NCBI GenBank assembly: GCA_949752745.1 | Contig: OX457034.1 | Coordinates: forward strand, 8,544,593-8,608,592 | DNA from: Protula sp. h YS-2021 | Taxonomy: Eukaryota > Annelida > Polychaeta > Sabellida > Serpulidae | DNA length: 64,000 bases | Reading direction: 5' to 3' | Shown: piece after piece, positions 49,342 through 64,000 of the stretch | How the letters are laid out: each line of letters opens with the position of its first letter | Numbering within the stretch: position 1 is the stretch's first letter | Program-made: the position numbers and the translations under genes | The notes under the pieces: model-generated | The model's database searches: none | Told to the model about the DNA's origin: nothing | The model's input: the letters and a program-made list of their open reading frames with translations, nothing else

Positions 49342-52120
49342 CTAGAACGTAAATTTTTCATCATTCAAGAACACAGCAAGCTGTTTATCAAAAGGCTCAT
49401 AGAATTTATCAAGCTCCTGCTTTGTTTTAAGAAACATAGTAACTTGTGTTTTAGATTGGGAATTAAACCGTTCATTATCACCGACATTTTTGAAATGATA
49501 TGGGGGTAGACCAAGAAAAGCAGCAACGTGCCTCAGTACATCACGTCTGTTTGAAGAATATTCAGACAAAGTGTTAATATAGAACTGCTCTTTTGGATAT
49601 ACTTGAAACCAGTCTTTTAAATAAATAAAATACAGTCCAATCCGGAGACGGACGATTGGATTCCAAGACAAATCTGGATCATAGCCGCTTGGAATTCGAT
49701 TTGAATACAGCTGGTTGTACACACAGGAACTGTTAAGTGTTTTTTCGTCTGCCATGCACATCTTTACCCAGGATATTGCTGACATGACCTACAACAACAT
49801 TATATAACTGCTGAACCATGTGTAAATATTATTTATTATGTAACCATGAATATTCTTGAGCTTTCGCACACTGAGAGGGCAGAACTGAGGGCGATTTGCA
49901 ATCAAACATTTTCATATATTGCTTCGTTCTACAAAAATGGGTAGCGAACGTATTTCGTAAAATAAACCCTCCGTGCCGATGACCACGTGTGTGCTGTATA
50001 CGTAATTCCATAGCATATAACATTGGATATTTATATTCATAAAAAACTTTGTAGTTTGCAAAGGTACTTATGCTTTTCAAGATGATAATAAAAGTTCTTT
50101 AAGTGAGGGCAGGGTTGGGCTGATACAGGCCAAAATAATAAAATCTCATCAAAAGGAGCTTTTTTGTCATTACACTTACATTTGTCTCATTTTTAAGATT
50201 TTATATTTTGTTTGTGACGGTTTGTTGTAATTCAGTACAAGGTTTGAGACAGTACAAGAGCATTTGAAAGTTCTTTATTAAAGTGGAGTGCACATAAATC
50301 ATAAAAAATTATATACCGTTGTATTTAAATTTATTACTGCTTCAAAAATTACATTTTGATAAAATCATCTAGAAACTTACGCTTTTGTTCAGAGTCCCCT
50401 TAGCTCTATCTAAATCATTTAGAAACATGCGCTTTTGTTCAGAGTCCATTTAACTCTACCTAAATCATTTAGAAACATACGTTTTTGTTAATAGTCCCCT
50501 TAGCTCTATCTAAGTCATTTACAAATATGCGCTTTTGTTCCCCTTAGCTCTATCTCGTGGGAGAGTTAATATTATTCGCTACTAAAACACATTGAGTGAC
50601 GCAGTGGACCACCAGAAATAGGACATGAAGTGGGACTCATAAATAATTTGTTTTTTGGTTTGTTCTTATTATGGCGTTCATTATAATGGAATAAACTTAC
50701 AGCCCGATTTTGTAAATGGTCCTGTTTTGCAAATGTTCTATTTACAGGTAGCTCCTAACCAGTATGTTTTGTATAGACATTTGAACTGTATATTTACACT
50801 GTATACCTCTTTTGTCAGAATTTTTCAGCAGTATCGTTAGAAAGATTTTATAATTTATTTGTTAATCAAAGTTATCACATTTTTCGAGATAAATGAAGTG
50901 ACATAGATAAATTGTGTACTTCCACATGTAGCACGGATTGATGGGAATTATAGAGATATACAATGCGGTTTATCACGATGTTATAGATCATAGCACACAA
51001 GTAAACGGACTGATCCTACAAACCTTCTCATAACCTGTAGCACTTGTGGCACGAACCTAAAAGTTTTTTCTTGACATCATGATCTGTTATAAATTGGACA
51101 TTTTAAAAAAAAGTCCAGTACGATGCTTTAAAATCTTTAGTTTTATTGTTATGGCGATAATAAGTAGATATTGTAAGAAGAATGACTGTGAGTATTTACC
51201 GGTCGCTTTGCCAGTCAAAATAGCACTGTTAAACAAGAATTCATACAAGAACTGCTACTTACCTTATCATGAAAGTCTTCTGCCTTAATTTTTCGATTTT
51301 GTCTTTTATGGAAATATGTGTAATCAGACCACAACCTTTCGGTTGGATGCTGATATATTCCAATGAACTTTGCCTCAGGTAACATTTGTTTCATGAAATG
51401 CACTGTTAAATAAACTGATTCAGAATGATTGAAGTTTTCTTCGTTATCTTTCCTTAAGAGGTTATCATAAAGTAAAGCTGAGGATCCGTCACCAATTACC
51501 ATTTTCTTTGCTTTTCTACAGTTTATTCTAGATTGTAACTGGCTAAAAAAACCAGCTGAAAACTTATCCATATATTGATTAAGCGTCATTTTCCTGTGCT
51601 TCGTATATACACCAAGACGTCGCCTATAAAACCAGTTTGGTTCTTTAGTCTTTGCCTTGAAAACATACGGGTGTTTGGAGATGGAATTGAATAAGTCAGA
51701 GGTAGCACTGTTCTGTGGTCCGATGTTAAAAAAGTAGGGCAAACAACGGAACCGTAAATTCGAGTCATACAAACAAGGATTTTTCATTTCACGAATAAAA
51801 TGCATGTTATTATTTATCACTGACATCTTTGTAACGTTAGTGTCGTGATAAAAAGTGATATTTTTATCCAAACAGGTACAGCCTGATATATTGCTTTTTG
51901 AGGTATATGTTTTGCAGGTAGAAATAACGTTTTGCAAGCGTTTTGCATGATTAATGAACGGTTTTATTTTAGCCCTTGCCGGTGCCTTAAGCATTTTCGG
52001 ATCTTCTGGATTTTCACCAAGGAAATGTTGATTTATTCCATTCAGTTTATGATGAATAATAAAACATGTCACAATGAAAACAGATGTGTTAAGAAAGGCT
52101 CTGCATTTAATCATAATCAT
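49342..52120 (-). CDS. CHST15-like carbohydrate sulfotransferase, two coding exons, degenerate cofactor motifs
   Basis: Related to GalNAc4S-6-O-sulfotransferases that sulfate chondroitin in the Golgi using PAPS. Exons 51263-52120 and 49342-49788 join in phase 0 for 434 aa. The N-terminus (MIMIKCRAFLNTSVFIVTCF) is a signal anchor. Family landmarks are FFNIGPQNSATSDLFNSISK (5'-PSB loop), a KEPNWFYRR segment, VIGDGSSALLYDN, IGIYQHPTERLWSDYTYF (3'-PB), RLRIGLYFIYLKDWFQVYP and LRHVAAFLGLPPY. In active relatives the first loop has a Lys in a KxGTT-type sequence, here Asn with Ala for Gly, and the 3'-PB Arg is replaced by Gln. These substitutions predict weak or no PAPS binding. The ORFs are intact with good splice sites (AAG|GTAAGT and TTGTTGTAG), so it may be an expressed pseudoenzyme rather than a pseudogene. 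Confidence 0.88.
50370..50560 (+). repeat. Minisatellite in the CHST15-like intron, ~52-bp unit, three to four copies
   Basis: Units contain AGAAACATGCGCTTTTGTTC, AGAGTCCCCTTAGCTCTATC and TAAATCATT. No exon sequence is included. Confidence 0.85.
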
Positions 52121-55014
52121 TTTAAATTTTTTTCACATGTAATGTTCTAATTAAAGCTTGCATTTTTGTTCTTATTATTTGCATTGCGAGAAATTTGTGA
52201 AGTGGTTAATTACTTAATCACATTATATTACTTAATATACATTAATATCCGATTTTATGCCTTTTCTGCAATTGTTTGCTTTTTAAGTTGCTGTAAGTTT
52301 ATTTCTAAGTTGATTATATATACGTTTTTATGATACTGAACTGAGCAGTTACCTCACGAAATGGGTATATATCCTTATTGATTTAATATGCGAAGCATAA
52401 ATTGATTTTCCTGAATTGGTTATATATTGACAAGAATCAACACTAAAATCGACGAAAATAATCATTTTACAGCTTAATCAAACATTCGTTAAATTATATT
52501 AAATTCTGTCTGTTGAACTGCTGAAAGCAGTTGTCTGAGTTATAACTGTCTTACTTCCTGCTTTTTCAAATGTAAAAGTAAAATTTAAAAGACTGGAGGG
52601 TATGCTTCATTTTAGCATGATTGCACTTTTAGTCTGACTTTAATTCAAGTGGTGGAGTGATATATTCAAATAGCGAAGCATTTATTGTATCCTGCTATAA
52701 TCATGGCAATTTTTTATGCAGGAAGAAATGAAATAATATTTTCTCATGCCGCATCGATTTCGCAAATTTTTCCAGGGGATTGTTTTGCTACCAAATTTAT
52801 TTTCATGTAATTGACTAAAATATATTCTTATTTCTCAAAGGTAAGATATTTTTGATAAAGATTCTATGGGTTTCTTTAATGTAGGATTTTCAAAACAACC
52901 TGGCAATATTTCTAAACTGTTAAGGAAACATCGGAGATATGAAAACGAATATTTACATAAATTTTCAAGGATAGCTAAGTGATTGATACTGATTCATTTA
53001 TTTGTTTACAATCACAAACTGATACTGCGTTCTCTCAACATTTTCTATTGACTAAAATGTTCCATAACTATTGCATGTCACAACGAAATAACCCATCAAT
53101 TTTTTATATTGTTTATTGAACATTTTCTATTCTACTTAGTTGATGTAGCTCTTGATATGGTCAAGATCAACACATTAATTGATTATTTTATGAAGCTGAA
53201 TTAGTGCAAAATGAAATTTAAAATCGACAACTCGTACATCACTTTTCACTTAAGACATGTATTTGATTGATATATTGGTCATTTTGTTCAGATGGTCTTC
53301 ATTATCTTTTCTTATATATAATATATTTTTCATTTACTAATATTCGTATATAATGTATTGTTTATGATGCACTGTATTATGACTTTTCAAAATATTGGTT
53401 TTGTTAAAAATGAATTGAAATAAGAAATATGTAACATTTTTAATATGTACATTTATACGTTATTTTTGTTGTTATGTCCCTGATGTCATCATCTATCTTG
53501 TTTTTGTCATCGTTTATAGTTTAAGAATACAAAAATAAATGGCGACGTATCATTTGTAAATAAGACACACTTTGCAGTGAAAGCTTGACAGTCCTCCGGA
53601 TTTTGAAAGTAACCATTGTAGTTATGTGGATTTTAACTGCACTGCTAGTAATAAGTTGACTCGTTTCATAAACAATCACTGTACACACATATAGGTCAAC
53701 TATATATCGATGACCATGAAACTGCATTGCAGTTCAGATCACGAAGTAGCCCTTTTATCCGTTATGACCAAGAATTTTCAAATAATGAAGGGGAGTGTGA
53801 GCAAAAATAAGACATAACACAAATAGGGGCAGGGGTGAGCAAAAATGAGACATAAGACAAGTAGGAGCAGGGATGAGCAAAAATAAGTCATAACAGAAAT
53901 AAAGACAGGGATGAGCAGAAATAAAATGTTACACAAAGAGGGGCAAGGATGAACATCAATTGCAGCCTCAAAATTGCGTTGGTGTTGGTGACACGTTAAA
54001 ATTAAAATTATATGTAGTTAAATGTATCGCGTTAAAGTTTTATGGTATTTATTTTCCTTAATTGGCTTTTAATGGTTATTATCATACCCATTACTTTGTA
54101 GCTGTGTGATGAATCTGCCTTGTGAATCGCAATTTTCCTCTGTTTTGATTAATTTATGTATAATAATAAGCCACTTCACGGTTTTAAGCATGCACGAAAA
54201 AATTGGCAAGAATCAAGTAGGGATAAAAATAAAGAAATAAATAAAGAAGCAAATAAATAAAGAAACAAATAAGGAAACTGCATTAAAAGTTTTTTTCTCT
54301 GTAATGTCGGATCCTTAAGGAGTTATAAGGTTCATAAGGATGGGGTGAGATTTATTTAGGGTATTATTAAAATGGGTTTCCGATAACAAATAAACTCTGT
54401 ATTTGCTTTCTTTATTGACTTCTATGCATGTTCATTCCTGAAACTGTAAATCCTCGGAAACTGTGAATCGGCGTATCAGTTAAAGATTTACCTTATTTAT
54501 ATATGCGGTGCTTTTTTATCTTTTCTGCTTTCGTACTTTTCCAGCTTAAGTACTCACGGCATCGCACTTTAAAAGGACATTTAGCTATGGTTGCCTTCAT
54601 AATAGGACAACGTGGGGCAGTTTGATTATGTTGACATTTACGCTTAAAGTAACAGTTTAATTGAAGGAATAACTTTATTTTCTAAAAAAGGTAAATAAAC
54701 ATATAAATAGGGAGAATGATTAAACTGCTGTATGGGATTAAAACTCACAGAAATACGTTATGTTATTTCATTATAATACAAATGTAATAAAATAAAATAA
54801 ATGCCAGATATTTAACTAAAAGCTTCAATTTGTGGAGTATAATTTGGCAGAAAACCACAAAAATAAATAATTTCCTCATATAAAAGTTCTCAGTTTCACT
54901 CATAAACTAAAGGGGATAAATTTGTCTGGTTCTTTTGCTGTTCATGTTAACATGTATCTGTTCTCAAAAAAACTAAGCACAGGTTTTTACTTAGCACGGC
55001 ATCAAAGAATGACG
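52121..55014. other. Intergenic between CHST15-like 5' end and LRP-like 3' end
   Basis: AT-rich, with no exon recognised. It contains a ~48-bp, four-copy minisatellite at 53780-53960 (AGGGATGAGCAAAAATAAG-like units) and AAATAAAG microsatellite sequence at 54215-54280. Confidence 0.45.
54674..54679 (-). terminator. Candidate poly(A) signal of the LRP-like gene
   Basis: AATAAA on the minus strand, about 336 nt past the stop codon; other A-rich hexamers are nearby. Confidence 0.25.
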
Positions 55015-63971
<8,957 letters not shown>

Positions 63972-64000
63972 CTGCGGATTTATGATACACTCCAAAATCC

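Overview
The window is nuclear DNA of an animal. Coding sequence is split into short exons with GT..AG introns, there are no operons, and more than half of the DNA is AT-rich intergenic or repetitive sequence. I chained exons by reading frame, splice phase and family motifs. Five protein-coding loci and one decayed non-LTR retrotransposon result. The species is not certain. The many minisatellites that straddle exon/intron junctions recall the 'mirage' minisatellites that I remember being described in amphioxus, so a cephalochordate-like marine invertebrate is my best guess.

Layout. Bases 1-6624 form a giant fold-back (palindromic) element whose arms are tandem ~44-bp units, with a second ~1-kb palindrome nested in its right arm. 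At 7202-10035 (+) lies the 3' half of a DBH-like copper monooxygenase (MOXD1 family). Bases 10036-14715 hold small inverted-repeat elements and minisatellites. A complete three-exon cytochrome c gene occupies 14716-17723 (-). Bases 17724-24354 are intergenic and rich in minisatellites. A complete 11-exon UXS1 gene (UDP-glucuronate decarboxylase, 437 aa) occupies 24355-42592 (-). Bases 42593-47045 hold dispersed repeats and 47054-48300 (+) a 5'-truncated LINE. A two-exon CHST15-like sulfotransferase lies at 49342-52120 (-). The C-terminal 849 aa of an LDL-receptor-related (YWTD propeller/EGF) membrane protein lie at 55015-63971 (-).

Biology. UXS1 makes UDP-xylose in the Golgi for the proteoglycan linker, and CHST15-like enzymes sulfate glycosaminoglycans, so two neighbours belong to proteoglycan synthesis; nothing in the sequence shows co-regulation. 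The CHST15-like protein has lost recognisable PAPS-binding residues and may be a pseudoenzyme.

Main discovery candidate. Splice sites in UXS1, and in the LRP-like gene, have been copied in tandem together with a slice of the adjoining exon: about 33 extra 3' splice sites before UXS1 exon 4, 15 extra 5' splice sites after exon 5, about 18 donor-like units after exon 4, 3 extra donors after exon 8, 2 extra acceptors before exon 9, and donor copies after two LRP exons. Where the copied exon slice is long the dominant periods are 60, 63, 66, 90 and 96 bp, all multiples of three, and usually the frame nearest the true exon is open. Use of a copy would therefore insert whole codons rather than shift the frame.
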